From positions 1-64,000 of the forward strand of contig NZ_BMQK01000017.1 in assembly GCF_014648075.1 (NCBI RefSeq): DNA of 64,000 nt, written 5' to 3'. This DNA comes from Streptomyces ruber. Lineage in GTDB: Bacteria; Actinomycetota; Actinomycetes; Streptomycetales; Streptomycetaceae. This document shows positions 44,090-51,419 of the stretch, one piece after another. How positions within the stretch are numbered: position 1 is the stretch's first letter; every line of letters starts with the position of its first letter. Below the pieces are notes generated by a model. That model had not been told where the DNA came from. It did not search any database and saw nothing but the letters and a program-made list of their open reading frames with translations. Made by a program: the position numbers and the translations under genes.

Positions 44090-45280
44090 GTGAAGGCGTC
44101 GGCGTTCGTCTACCCCTGGGACGTCAACGGGGATCCCGGAGCCGGGGAGTTCATCGCCGGACTGGGGGTGCGGCAGGCGACGCTCGCCTCCGCCTACCAC
44201 TCCACACGCGCGCTGACCCCCCGTCACCCGCGGCACCGGATCGTCACGGCCGAGCACGCCGCCGTGCTGTACCCGCCGGGGGAGGACCGGTGGGCGGGAC
44301 GGCGGCTGCGCCCGTACCCCGCCGGCGACTGGGCGCCCGGCGACGCGTACGGGCAGGCCGCGGCGGCCCTGGCGGACGCCGGTCTGGAGGTGCACACCTG
44401 GGTGGTGCTCGCGCACAGCTCCCGCCTGGGCGCCGAGCACCCGGACACCTCCGTGGTGAACGCGTACGGCGACCGCTACCCGTGGGCGCCCTGCATCGCG
44501 CGGCAGGAGACCCGCCAGTACCTGGTGGACCTGGCCGTCGAGGCGGCGGTGCGGCCGGGAGCCGCCGGCACGGAGCTGGAGTCGCTCGGCTGGTACGGGC
44601 TCGCCCACCTGCACGCCCACGACAAGACCGGCGGCGTGGCGCTCGGGGAGGCCGGGCAGTACCTGATGTCGCTGTGCTTCTGCGGGACCTGCCGGGAGGG
44701 GTACGCCGGGGTGGGGCTCGACCCGGACGAACTGGCGGCGGCCGTGCGGGAGGCGCTGGAGCCGCTGTGGCGGGCGGAGGTCCCCGACGGCGGCTGGCCG
44801 GTGGCCGAGAAGCTGCTCGGCACCGAGCGGGCGGCGCTCACGCGCGCGTGGCGCGACGGGACGGCGCGCCTCCTCCAGGAGGACACGGTCATGGCGGTAC
44901 GGGCCGCCGCGCCCGAGGGCTTCCAGGTACTGCTGCACGCGGACCCCGTGCCGTACCACTGCGGCGCCAACGCGGGCGTGGACGCCGGGCACGTCCTCGG
45001 CGTGGCGGACGGCGTGGTCGTGCCCTGCACGGGCGGCCCCGGCCTGCTGACACCGTTCGCCGAGCGGGCCCGGGAGAACACCGTGCTGGCCGCGAACCTC
45101 ACCGTCGTGTCGGGCATGGGCGGCAGCCCGGCCACCCTGACGACGGACGCGGCCCGCGCGGCGGACCTCGGAGCGACCGAACTGCGCCTCTACCACGCCG
45201 GCCTGGCATCGGACGGCGACCTCGCGGCGGTACGGGAGGCGCTGACCGGGCTCGGCCAGGCCGTTTCTGACGGCTCTTGA
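44090..45280 (+). CDS. Uncharacterised TIM-barrel-like protein with a C-x-C-x2-C motif
   Basis: A 396-residue soluble protein without signal peptide, starting at GTG 44090 after GGAGGAG. It opens like a glycoside-hydrolase barrel (FVYPWDVNGDPGAGEFIAGL), with VHTWVVLAHSSRLGAEHPDT near residue 103, ESLGWYGLAHLHAHDKTG near residue 164, and SLCFCGTCREGYAGVGLDPD near residue 191. The last motif resembles the cysteine-containing segment of poorly described putative glycosidases. It is divergent from udh in the pectin island, so a sugar-related role is likely, but the activity is unknown. Its 3' end overlaps the inverted-repeat element at 45265. Confidence 0.75.
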   Translation: MKASAFVYPWDVNGDPGAGEFIAGLGVRQATLASAYHSTRALTPRHPRHRIVTAEHAAVLYPPGEDRWAGRRLRPYPAGDWAPGDAYGQAAAALADAGLEVHTWVVLAHSSRLGAEHPDTSVVNAYGDRYPWAPCIARQETRQYLVDLAVEAAVRPGAAGTELESLGWYGLAHLHAHDKTGGVALGEAGQYLMSLCFCGTCREGYAGVGLDPDELAAAVREALEPLWRAEVPDGGWPVAEKLLGTERAALTRAWRDGTARLLQEDTVMAVRAAAPEGFQVLLHADPVPYHCGANAGVDAGHVLGVADGVVVPCTGGPGLLTPFAERARENTVLAANLTVVSGMGGSPATLTTDAARAADLGATELRLYHAGLASDGDLAAVREALTGLGQAVSDGS

Positions 45281-45389
45281 GACCGTCCCCGGACGGTTGC
45301 GGGCGGGCCCGATGAGTCAGCCGACGCCTCGCGAGCCGTCTCTCGTAGTGCCACCCGGCCGGATGATGTCCGGCCAAGAGCCGTCAGAA
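45265..45389. repeat. 125-base element bounded by perfect 15-base inverted repeats
   Basis: TTCTGACGGCTCTTG (45265-45279) is mirrored by CAAGAGCCGTCAGAA (45375-45389). Inside are two more hairpins, ACCGTCC/GGACGGT (45282-45297) and GGCCGGA/TCCGGCC (45357-45375). The left repeat forms the last codons of the + strand gene, and the right one ends five bases before the MFS stop. It may be a long bidirectional terminator or a MITE-like remnant; no target duplication is obvious. Confidence 0.7.
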
Positions 45390-45394
45390 GCGCC

Positions 45395-46711
45395 CTAGGC
45401 GCGCAGGAGCCGGACCGGCGGCAGCAGGCACATCGAGCCCGCGGTCACCAGCAGGACGGCCGTGTCGGCGCGGTCGACGAGTGCCGCGCCCGCGGCCAGG
45501 CCGAGGGTGTCCGGTGGGTACATCAGGGTGGCCGCCGTGGCGGCGGTCCGGCCGAGGAGCGGGTGGAGCCGCCGAGCCCGAGGACGGTCGTCACCGCGTC
45601 CTCGAACGCCTCCTGGGTGAGGATCTCCGACAGCCTCCGGTCCCGGCGCACCAGCTCCACGATCCGCATCCCGCTCGCGGCGGCCATCCGGTCGTGCCCG
45701 GAGTCCGCCGGGTGTCTCCCGCTGCACGGACGTCGGCGCGGCGATCAGCGCGCACGGCAGCCCCGCGCCGATCGCCGCGCCGCACACCAGCGCCACCGCG
45801 TCGTGCGGGACCGCGCGCAGCGCCACGGCGCCCGCGAACAGCGTGATGCCGTACGCGGCGAAGCGGCGCTCCCCGAGCCGGCGCAGCAGCGGGCCCGCGG
45901 CCAGCCCGGCCGCCACCGATCCGGCGCCCTGGACGGTGTATAGCACGCCCGCGTACGCGGGGGCGCGGTCCAGCCGGTCGACCACCGCGTGGACCAGCGC
46001 CCCGTTGACGCCCGCGCACAGCATCGTCATGCCCGCCGACAGCACCAGGAGGCGCGGCCGGGGCGCGCCCACACCTGGCGGGCGCCCTCGGCGGCGCGCG
46101 TCCGCCAGGTCCCCCCGGGCCGTACGGGAGCGGGCTCCCGTACCCCGCAGCAGGGTCAGCAGCGCCGCCGCGGCGGCGAGCGTGACCGCGGTCAGCAGGG
46201 CCACCCGCGCTCCGCCGTACGCCGCGTACAGGCCCGCGCCCGCCAGGGGCGCCAGCAGCTTCGTGCCCTCGTTCGCCGTCGTCCGCAGGCCGTTGTAGTC
46301 GCCCAGCAGGGCGGGGCCGACGACCGAGGGCAGCAGGGCCGCCTCCGCCGCGTCCTGGACGACGCCCACGGCGCCGTACACCAGCAGCGCCGCGAGCAGC
46401 AGCCCGACGCCGTCCGGTGAGTCCACGGCGAGCAGGGCGAGGACGACGGCCGCGAGGCCCAGGTTCGCCGCGATCAGCAGCGGGCGGCGGCGCGTCCGGT
46501 CCGCGAGGGTGCCGAGCAGGGGGCCGGCGAGGGTCGGCGCCCACAGGGCGAACGTGCAGAGGGCGGCCAGCGCGTCCGAACCCGTGAGGTCCTTGGTCCA
46601 GGTGCCCGCCACCAGTCCGAGGGCGGACGCGCCGAAGCCCGACACCACAACTGAGATCAGGTGGAGCCGCGCGTTCCGTTCCCCGATGGCGCGCGTCAAT
46701 GTCCAGGTCAT
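45395..46711 (-). CDS. MFS transporter carrying a 49-codon templated insertion
   Basis: A 438-residue major facilitator of the drug/solute exporter type. Typical features are LHLISVVVSGFGASALGLVA (helix 1), GPLLGTLADRTRRRPLL (the A-motif loop, near residue 63), and a second half from MTMLCAGVNGALVHAVVDRL. Residues 336-384 are foreign. They come from a 145-base perfect copy of the interior of the IlvD/Edd gene (45562-45706), read in another frame and joined between SVQRETPG and LLGRTAATAATLM. The frame stays open, but the insert sits in the segment between late membrane helices and probably inactivates or alters the protein. Confidence 0.82.
   Translation of the reverse strand: MTWTLTRAIGERNARLHLISVVVSGFGASALGLVAGTWTKDLTGSDALAALCTFALWAPTLAGPLLGTLADRTRRRPLLIAANLGLAAVVLALLAVDSPDGVGLLLAALLVYGAVGVVQDAAEAALLPSVVGPALLGDYNGLRTTANEGTKLLAPLAGAGLYAAYGGARVALLTAVTLAAAAALLTLLRGTGARSRTARGDLADARRRGRPPGVGAPRPRLLVLSAGMTMLCAGVNGALVHAVVDRLDRAPAYAGVLYTVQGAGSVAAGLAAGPLLRRLGERRFAAYGITLFAGAVALRAVPHDAVALVCGAAIGAGLPCALIAAPTSVQRETPGGLRARPDGRRERDADRGAGAPGPEAVGDPHPGGVRGRGDDRPRARRLHPLLGRTAATAATLMYPPDTLGLAAGAALVDRADTAVLLVTAGSMCLLPPVRLLRA
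45562..45706 (-). repeat. 145-base perfect duplicate of 49276-49420, inverted
   Basis: I compared this stretch base by base with the reverse complement of 49276-49420 in the IlvD/Edd gene and found no difference. Beyond both ends similarity stops. There is no inverted-repeat terminus, transposase or target duplication. Confidence 0.97.
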
Positions 46712-46871
46712 GGTGCTGATCGTGGTGCTGAGGCCCCGGTGCGGACATCGGGAGGATGCCTTGGGCGGGTGACGAGCCCGGGGATACCGGGGAGTCGGAG
46801 CCGAGTCGGCCCGGAGGCGTCGTGCGTCGGCCGTCGCGGACAGGTCACCCGCACTTCTTTTGTGAGAAGCA

Positions 46872-46900
46872 TTGACGAAACAAGGGGCCGCTTCTAACTT
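46872..46900 (+). promoter_or_regulatory. Promoter of the GntR-lyase-dehydratase operon
   Basis: TTGACG (46872-46877) and TAACTT (46895-46900) are separated by 17 bases, close to the vegetative consensus, predicting transcription from about 46907. The rest of the 305-base gap 46712-47016 shows only the operator-like sequences listed next. Confidence 0.65.
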
Positions 46901-46921
46901 CGTCGCGTCGTACTCCGTACG

Positions 46922-46960
46922 TCATATATGAGACGCGATACGCGAGATCAGATACGCGAG
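46922..46960 (+). promoter_or_regulatory. Operator-like palindrome and direct repeats downstream of the GntR promoter
   Basis: TCATATATGA (46922-46931) is a perfect palindrome and strikingly AT-rich for this genome. It lies just downstream of the predicted start. Two copies of GATACGCGAG follow at 46937-46946 and 46951-46960, 14 bases apart. GntR/FadR-type autorepression is the simplest reading. Confidence 0.5.
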
Positions 46961-47016
46961 CCCGTCCGGGTGCCGTCGTGGCCTCGTGCGGTTCCCGTGA
47001 CTCCCGAGAGGCCCGT

Positions 47017-47673
47017 ATGACCTCCGTGCCCATGCCGATCCCCTCCAGGACGCAGTACGTCCTGGAAGGGATCAAACACCGCATCCTCACCGGGCAGCTC
47101 ACCCCGGGGCAGGCCCTGGTCGAGACCGAGCTGGCCGCGCAGTTCGGGGTGTCCAAGACCCCCGTGCGCGAGGCGCTCAAGACCCTGGCCGGCACCGGAC
47201 TCGTCGTGATGAGCCAGTACAAGGGCGTCACGGTGCGCATGGTGGACGCGGACATGGCGCGCGAGGTCTACGACGTACGGCTGCTCCTCGAACCGGAGGC
47301 CCTGCGGCGGGCCGTACGCCGCGGCGCCTCCCTGGAGGCGGCCCGGGACGCACTCGCCCGCTCCGACCGCGCGGCCGACACCGCCGAGAGATCCCTGGCC
47401 AACCGCGAGTTCCACCGAGCGCTGTACCTGAGCTGCGGCAACCCGCTGCTCGGCCGGATGCTCGACGAGGTCCGCGACCAGGCGGCGCTGGTCTCCGCGG
47501 TCGCCTGGGCCGCGGACCCCTCCTGGGAGCGGGAGGCCGCCGAGCACCGCGAGATCCTGCGGCTCGCGCTGGACGCCGACGCCGACGGAGCCGCCGCCGC
47601 CCTGCACGCGCACATCGCGTCGTTCGTCCATCGGGCCTTTCCGGAGGTCCGGGAAGAGGAAGGTCATCAATGA
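47017..47673 (+). CDS. GntR-family (FadR/FCD) transcriptional regulator
   Basis: A 218-residue regulator with an N-terminal GntR winged helix (ILTGQLTPGQALVETELAAQ near residue 18, FGVSKTPVREALKTLAGTGL near residue 39) and a C-terminal FCD ligand domain (VYDVRLLLEPEALRRAVRRG, SLANREFHRALYLSCGNPLL). FCD regulators commonly sense sugar acids or carboxylic acids. ATG 47017 follows GAGAGG. Its stop overlaps the start of the DapA-like lyase gene, so regulator and enzymes form one operon, probably induced by a uronate- or aldonate-derived intermediate. Confidence 0.92.
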   Translation: MTSVPMPIPSRTQYVLEGIKHRILTGQLTPGQALVETELAAQFGVSKTPVREALKTLAGTGLVVMSQYKGVTVRMVDADMAREVYDVRLLLEPEALRRAVRRGASLEAARDALARSDRAADTAERSLANREFHRALYLSCGNPLLGRMLDEVRDQAALVSAVAWAADPSWEREAAEHREILRLALDADADGAAAALHAHIASFVHRAFPEVREEEGHQ

Positions 47674-48581
47674 GCAGCGTGACGTTCGAGACCGGGCGGA
47701 CGGCCCTGGCCGACGTGGTGGCGATCCCGGTGACCCCGTTCGCCGAGGACGGCAGCGTCGACCGGGACGTGTACCGGACCCTGCTGCGTCGGCTGCTCGA
47801 CGGCGGCATCACCACCGTCACGCCCAACGGCAACACGGGCGAGTTCTACGCGCTGACCCCCGAGGAGCGCCGCCTCGTCACCGAACTGACGATCGAGGAG
47901 GCCGGCGGCCGGGCCGTCGTCCTCGTCGGCGTCGGGCACGACGTCCCCACCGCGGTCGCCTCCGCGCGGCACGCCCGGGACGCCGGCGCCCAGATGGTGA
48001 TGGTCCACCAGCCCGTCCACCCCTACGTCGCCGACGGCGGCTGGGTCGACTACCACCGGGCCGTCGCCGAGGCCGTGCCCGAGCTGGGCGTCGTGCCCTA
48101 CGTCCGCAACGCCTCGCTGCCGGGCGGCCGCCTCGCCGAACTCGCCGACGCCTGCCCCAACGTCATCGGCGTGAAGTACGCCGTCCCGGACGCCGCCCGC
48201 TTCGCCGGGTTCGCCCGCGACGCCGGGCTGGACCGGTTCGTGTGGGTGGCCGGGCTGGCGGAGCCGTACGCGCCCTCGTACTTCTCGGCGGGCGCCACCG
48301 GCTTCACCTCGGGGCTCGTGAACGTCGCCCCCTCCGTCTCGCTGAACATGATTGAAGCGCTTCGGTCCGGTGACTACCCGGGCGCCATGAAGGTCTGGGA
48401 GCAGATCCGCCGCTTCGAGGAACTGCGCGCCGCCAACGGCTCCGCCAACAACGTCACCGTGGTCAAGGAGGCCCTCGCCTCCCTCGGGCTGTGCCGCCGC
48501 GACGTCCGCGCGCCGAGCAAGCCGCTGCCCGAGGAAGAGCGCGCCGCGGTCGCCGCGATCGCCGCCGGGTGGTCGCTGTGA
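47670..48581 (+). CDS. DapA-family lyase/dehydratase for 2-keto-3-deoxy sugar acids
   Basis: A 303-residue class I aldolase-fold enzyme of the DHDPS superfamily. The Schiff-base lysine is Lys169 (PNVIGVKYAVPDAARFA). The phosphate/carboxylate loop is TPNGNTGEFYALTPEE near residue 51, and the catalytic tyrosine is probably in VVPYVRNASLPGG near residue 143. Relatives include 2-keto-3-deoxyarabonate dehydratase and 5-keto-4-deoxyglucarate dehydratase (KdgD); both yield 2-ketoglutarate semialdehyde. It is coupled to an IlvD/Edd dehydratase by GTGA, so it very likely acts on that enzyme's product. It is not lysine-pathway DapA. Confidence 0.85.
   Translation: MSSVTFETGRTALADVVAIPVTPFAEDGSVDRDVYRTLLRRLLDGGITTVTPNGNTGEFYALTPEERRLVTELTIEEAGGRAVVLVGVGHDVPTAVASARHARDAGAQMVMVHQPVHPYVADGGWVDYHRAVAEAVPELGVVPYVRNASLPGGRLAELADACPNVIGVKYAVPDAARFAGFARDAGLDRFVWVAGLAEPYAPSYFSAGATGFTSGLVNVAPSVSLNMIEALRSGDYPGAMKVWEQIRRFEELRAANGSANNVTVVKEALASLGLCRRDVRAPSKPLPEEERAAVAAIAAGWSL
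48354..48363 (+). promoter_or_regulatory. Intragenic LacI-like palindrome
   Basis: GAAGCGCTTC lies inside the DapA-like gene, within codons ATT GAA GCG CTT, which are non-preferred for this GC-rich genome. It resembles the core of the operator at 50372. Intragenic operator function is inference. Confidence 0.3.
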
Positions 48582-50323
48582 CGGGGGCCGCGAACAAGCC
48601 GGAGAGGGCTCCGGAGGAGCTCCGCAGCCACCAGTGGTACGGCACGGACGGGCTGCGCTCCTTCAGCCACCGCGCCCGCACCCGCCAGCTCGGCTACCTG
48701 CCCGAGGAGCACCTGGGCAAGCCGGTCATCGCGATCCTCAACACCTGGTCGGACATCAACCCCTGCCACGTCCACCTGCGCGACCGGGCGCAGGCGGTCA
48801 AGCGCGGGGTGTGGCAGGCGGGCGGCTTCCCGCTGGAGTTCCCGGTCTCCACGCTCTCCGAGACCTTCCAGAAGCCGACCCCGATGCTCTACCGCAACAT
48901 GCTCGCGATGGAGACCGAGGAGCTGCTGCGCAGCTACCCCGTGGACGGCGCCGTGCTGATGGGCGGCTGCGACAAGTCCACGCCCGCGCTGCTCATGGGC
49001 GCCGCCTCCGTCGACCTGCCGGCCGTGTTCGTGCCCGCCGGGCCGATGCTGCCGGGGCACTGGCGCAAGGAGGTCCTCGGCTCCGGCACCGACATGTGGA
49101 AGTACTGGGACGACAAGCGCGCCGGGCTGATCGGCGACTGCGAGATGGCCGAACTGGAGAGCGGGCTCGCCCGGTCGCCCGGCCACTGCATGACCATGGG
49201 CACGGCGTCCACGCTCACCGCCGCCGCCGAGGCGCTCGGGGTGACCGTGCCGGGCGCGTCCAGCATCCCGGCCGTGGACTCCGGGCACGACCGGATGGCC
49301 GCCGCGAGCGGGATGCGGATCGTGGAGCTGGTGCGCCGGGACCGGAGGCTGTCGGAGATCCTCACCCAGGAGGCGTTCGAGGACGCGGTGACGACCGTCC
49401 TCGGGCTCGGCGGCTCCACCAACGCCGTCATCCACCTGATCGCCATGGCGGGCCGGGCGGGCCGGCGGCTCACGCTCGACGACTTCGACCGCATCGCCCG
49501 CACCGTGCCGGTGCTGGCCAACGTCCGGCCGGGCGGCCAGAAGTACCTGATGGAGGACTTCCACTTCGCGGGCGGCCTCCCCGGGTTCCTCTCCCGCATC
49601 ACCGACCTGCTCCACCTGGACCGGCCGACCGTCTCGTACGACACGATGCGCGAGCAGCTCCAGGGCGCGCTCGTGCACGACGACGACGTGATCCGCACCC
49701 GGGAGAACCCGGTAGCGAGCGAGGGCGGGGTCGCCGTGCTGCGCGGCAACCTCTGCCCGGACGGCGCGGTCATCAAGCACATCGCCGCCGAGCCGCACCT
49801 GCTGAAGCACACCGGGCGCGCGGTCGTCTTCGACGACTACAGGACCATGCAGCGGACCATCAACGACCCGTCGCTCAACATCACCGCCGACACCGTGCTC
49901 GTGCTGCGGGGCTCCGGCCCCAGGGGCGGTCCGGGCATGCCCGAGTACGGGATGCTGCCCATCCCCGACCACCTGCTGAAGCAGGGCGTACGGGACATGG
50001 TGCGGATCTCCGACGCCCGGATGAGCGGTACGAGTTACGGCGCGTGCGTGCTGCACGTGGCGCCCGAGAGCCACGTCGGCGGGCCGCTCGCGCTGGTGCG
50101 CACGGGGGACAGCATCACCCTGGACGTCGAGGCGCGCACCCTGCACCTGAACGTGGACGACGAGGAGCTGGAGCGGCGCAGGGCCGCCTGGACGCCGCCG
50201 CCCCAGCGGTACGAGCGGGGCTACGGCGCGCTCTACGACGAACAGATCACCCAGGCGGACACCGGCTGCGACTTCGCCTTCCTGGCCCGTCCCGGCAAGG
50301 TGCCCGACCCGTACGCGGGATGA
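48578..50323 (+). CDS. IlvD/Edd-family sugar-acid dehydratase
   Basis: A 581-residue Fe-S dehydratase. Cluster cysteines are in LNTWSDINPCHVHLRD near residue 65, VLMGGCDKSTPALLMGAA near residue 130 and ARSPGHCMTMGTASTL near residue 206. The catalytic serine lies in RMSGTSYGACVLHVAPES near residue 490. Size and motifs fit the sugar-acid branch (arabonate, xylonate, galactonate dehydratases) better than branched-chain IlvD. The GTG start overlaps the lyase stop. Substrate candidates are L-arabinonate from arabinan or galactarate from the udh route. Bases 49276-49420 are the source of the copy in the MFS gene. Confidence 0.87.
   Translation: MTGAANKPERAPEELRSHQWYGTDGLRSFSHRARTRQLGYLPEEHLGKPVIAILNTWSDINPCHVHLRDRAQAVKRGVWQAGGFPLEFPVSTLSETFQKPTPMLYRNMLAMETEELLRSYPVDGAVLMGGCDKSTPALLMGAASVDLPAVFVPAGPMLPGHWRKEVLGSGTDMWKYWDDKRAGLIGDCEMAELESGLARSPGHCMTMGTASTLTAAAEALGVTVPGASSIPAVDSGHDRMAAASGMRIVELVRRDRRLSEILTQEAFEDAVTTVLGLGGSTNAVIHLIAMAGRAGRRLTLDDFDRIARTVPVLANVRPGGQKYLMEDFHFAGGLPGFLSRITDLLHLDRPTVSYDTMREQLQGALVHDDDVIRTRENPVASEGGVAVLRGNLCPDGAVIKHIAAEPHLLKHTGRAVVFDDYRTMQRTINDPSLNITADTVLVLRGSGPRGGPGMPEYGMLPIPDHLLKQGVRDMVRISDARMSGTSYGACVLHVAPESHVGGPLALVRTGDSITLDVEARTLHLNVDDEELERRRAAWTPPPQRYERGYGALYDEQITQADTGCDFAFLARPGKVPDPYAG
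49276..49420 (+). repeat. Source segment of the 145-base duplication
   Basis: This part of the IlvD/Edd gene is in its normal reading frame (DSGHDRMAAASGMRIVELVR onwards to GLGGSTN), so it is the original. The perfect inverted copy is at 45562-45706. Confidence 0.95.
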
Positions 50324-50371
50324 CCGCACCGGGGCCGTCCCCGATGCGGCGGCGGCCCCGTACACCCTCCG

Positions 50372-50385
50372 TGAAAGCGCTTACT
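50372..50385 (+). promoter_or_regulatory. LacI-family operator upstream of the pectin transport operon
   Basis: TGAAAGCGCTTACT contains the GAAAGCGCTT core typical of LacI/GalR-family and CcpA-like sites, in the 160-base gap before the first permease gene. No LacI gene is present in the window, so the regulator is encoded elsewhere. Confidence 0.6.
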
Positions 50386-50483
50386 GCCCGTCACGCCCGC
50401 AGAACCACCGCCCGTACGACCCGACTCAGCACCCGGGCCCCCGGCTCGACCCGCACCCCGCACCCCGAGAACGGAGAACAGTC

Positions 50484-51419
50484 ATGGCACAAGCCGCAGC
50501 CGTGGCGAAGAAGCCCGCGCCACCCCGGCGGCGCCGCGGGTCGGCCACGCCGCGCAGGCTCCCGTACCTGCTGATCGCGCCGGCGGCCCTGCTGATGCTC
50601 GGCTTCATCGCCTACCCCGTCATCAGCGTCTTCTACTACAGCCTGCAGGACTACAACCCGACCAAGCCGTGGCGGAACGGCTTCGCGGGCCTCGACAACT
50701 TCGTCCACGCCTTCACCGAGGACCCGCTGTTCTGGGACACCCTCGTGTTCAGCGCCAAGTGGGTCGTCGTCGAGGTCGGCCTGCAGCTGATGTTCGGCCT
50801 GGCGCTGGCGCTGATCGTCAACCAGACCTTCGTGGGCCGGGCCATCGGCCGCGCGCTGGTCTTCTCGCCCTGGGCCGTCTCCGGCGTGCTCACCTCCGCG
50901 ATCTGGGTGCTGCTCTACAACTCCCAGACCGGCATCACCCGCTACCTCGCGGACCTGGGCATCGGCGAGTACGGCACGAGCTGGCTGTCGGACACCTCGA
51001 CCGTCTTCTCGGCCGTGGTCGTCGCCGACCTGTGGCGCGGTGTCCCCTTCTTCGCGATCCTCATCCTCGCCGACCTCCAGTCCGTCTCGAAGGACCTGTA
51101 CGAGGCCGCCGAGGTCGACGGCGCCAGCCGCGTCCAGCAGTTCCTCCACATCACGCTGCCGCACCTGAAGGACGCGATCATCCTGTCCACGCTGCTGCGC
51201 GCGGTGTGGGAGTTCAACAACGTCGACCTGCTCTACACCCTCACCGGCGGCGGACCCGCGGGGGAGACGACGACACTCCCGCTGTACGTCGCCAACACGA
51301 GCGTCGACGCCCACAACTTCGGCTACGCCTCCGCCCTGACGACCGTGGCCTTCGTGATCCTGCTCTTCTTCTCGATCGTCTATCTGCGGCTCAGCAAGTT
51401 CGGAGGCGACAACAAGTGA
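50484..51419 (+). CDS. Carbohydrate ABC transporter permease 1 of the pectin island (MalF type)
   Basis: A 311-residue CUT1 permease with a basic cytosolic N terminus and six helices starting at LPYLLIAPAALLMLGFIAYP. The EAA loop is DLYEAAEVDGASRVQQFLHI near residue 206; the LYTLTGGGPAGETTTLPLY motif near residue 249 is typical of MalF. It is the first gene of a seven-gene run of mostly overlapping genes. It probably imports (di- or tri-) galacturonates or rhamnogalacturonan oligomers. Confidence 0.93.
   Translation: MAQAAAVAKKPAPPRRRRGSATPRRLPYLLIAPAALLMLGFIAYPVISVFYYSLQDYNPTKPWRNGFAGLDNFVHAFTEDPLFWDTLVFSAKWVVVEVGLQLMFGLALALIVNQTFVGRAIGRALVFSPWAVSGVLTSAIWVLLYNSQTGITRYLADLGIGEYGTSWLSDTSTVFSAVVVADLWRGVPFFAILILADLQSVSKDLYEAAEVDGASRVQQFLHITLPHLKDAIILSTLLRAVWEFNNVDLLYTLTGGGPAGETTTLPLYVANTSVDAHNFGYASALTTVAFVILLFFSIVYLRLSKFGGDNK

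Noticed and set aside
45562..45706. The 145-bp duplication as an insertion sequence or MITE
   Set aside because: It is an internal piece of a normal coding gene without terminal repeats, target duplication or transposase.
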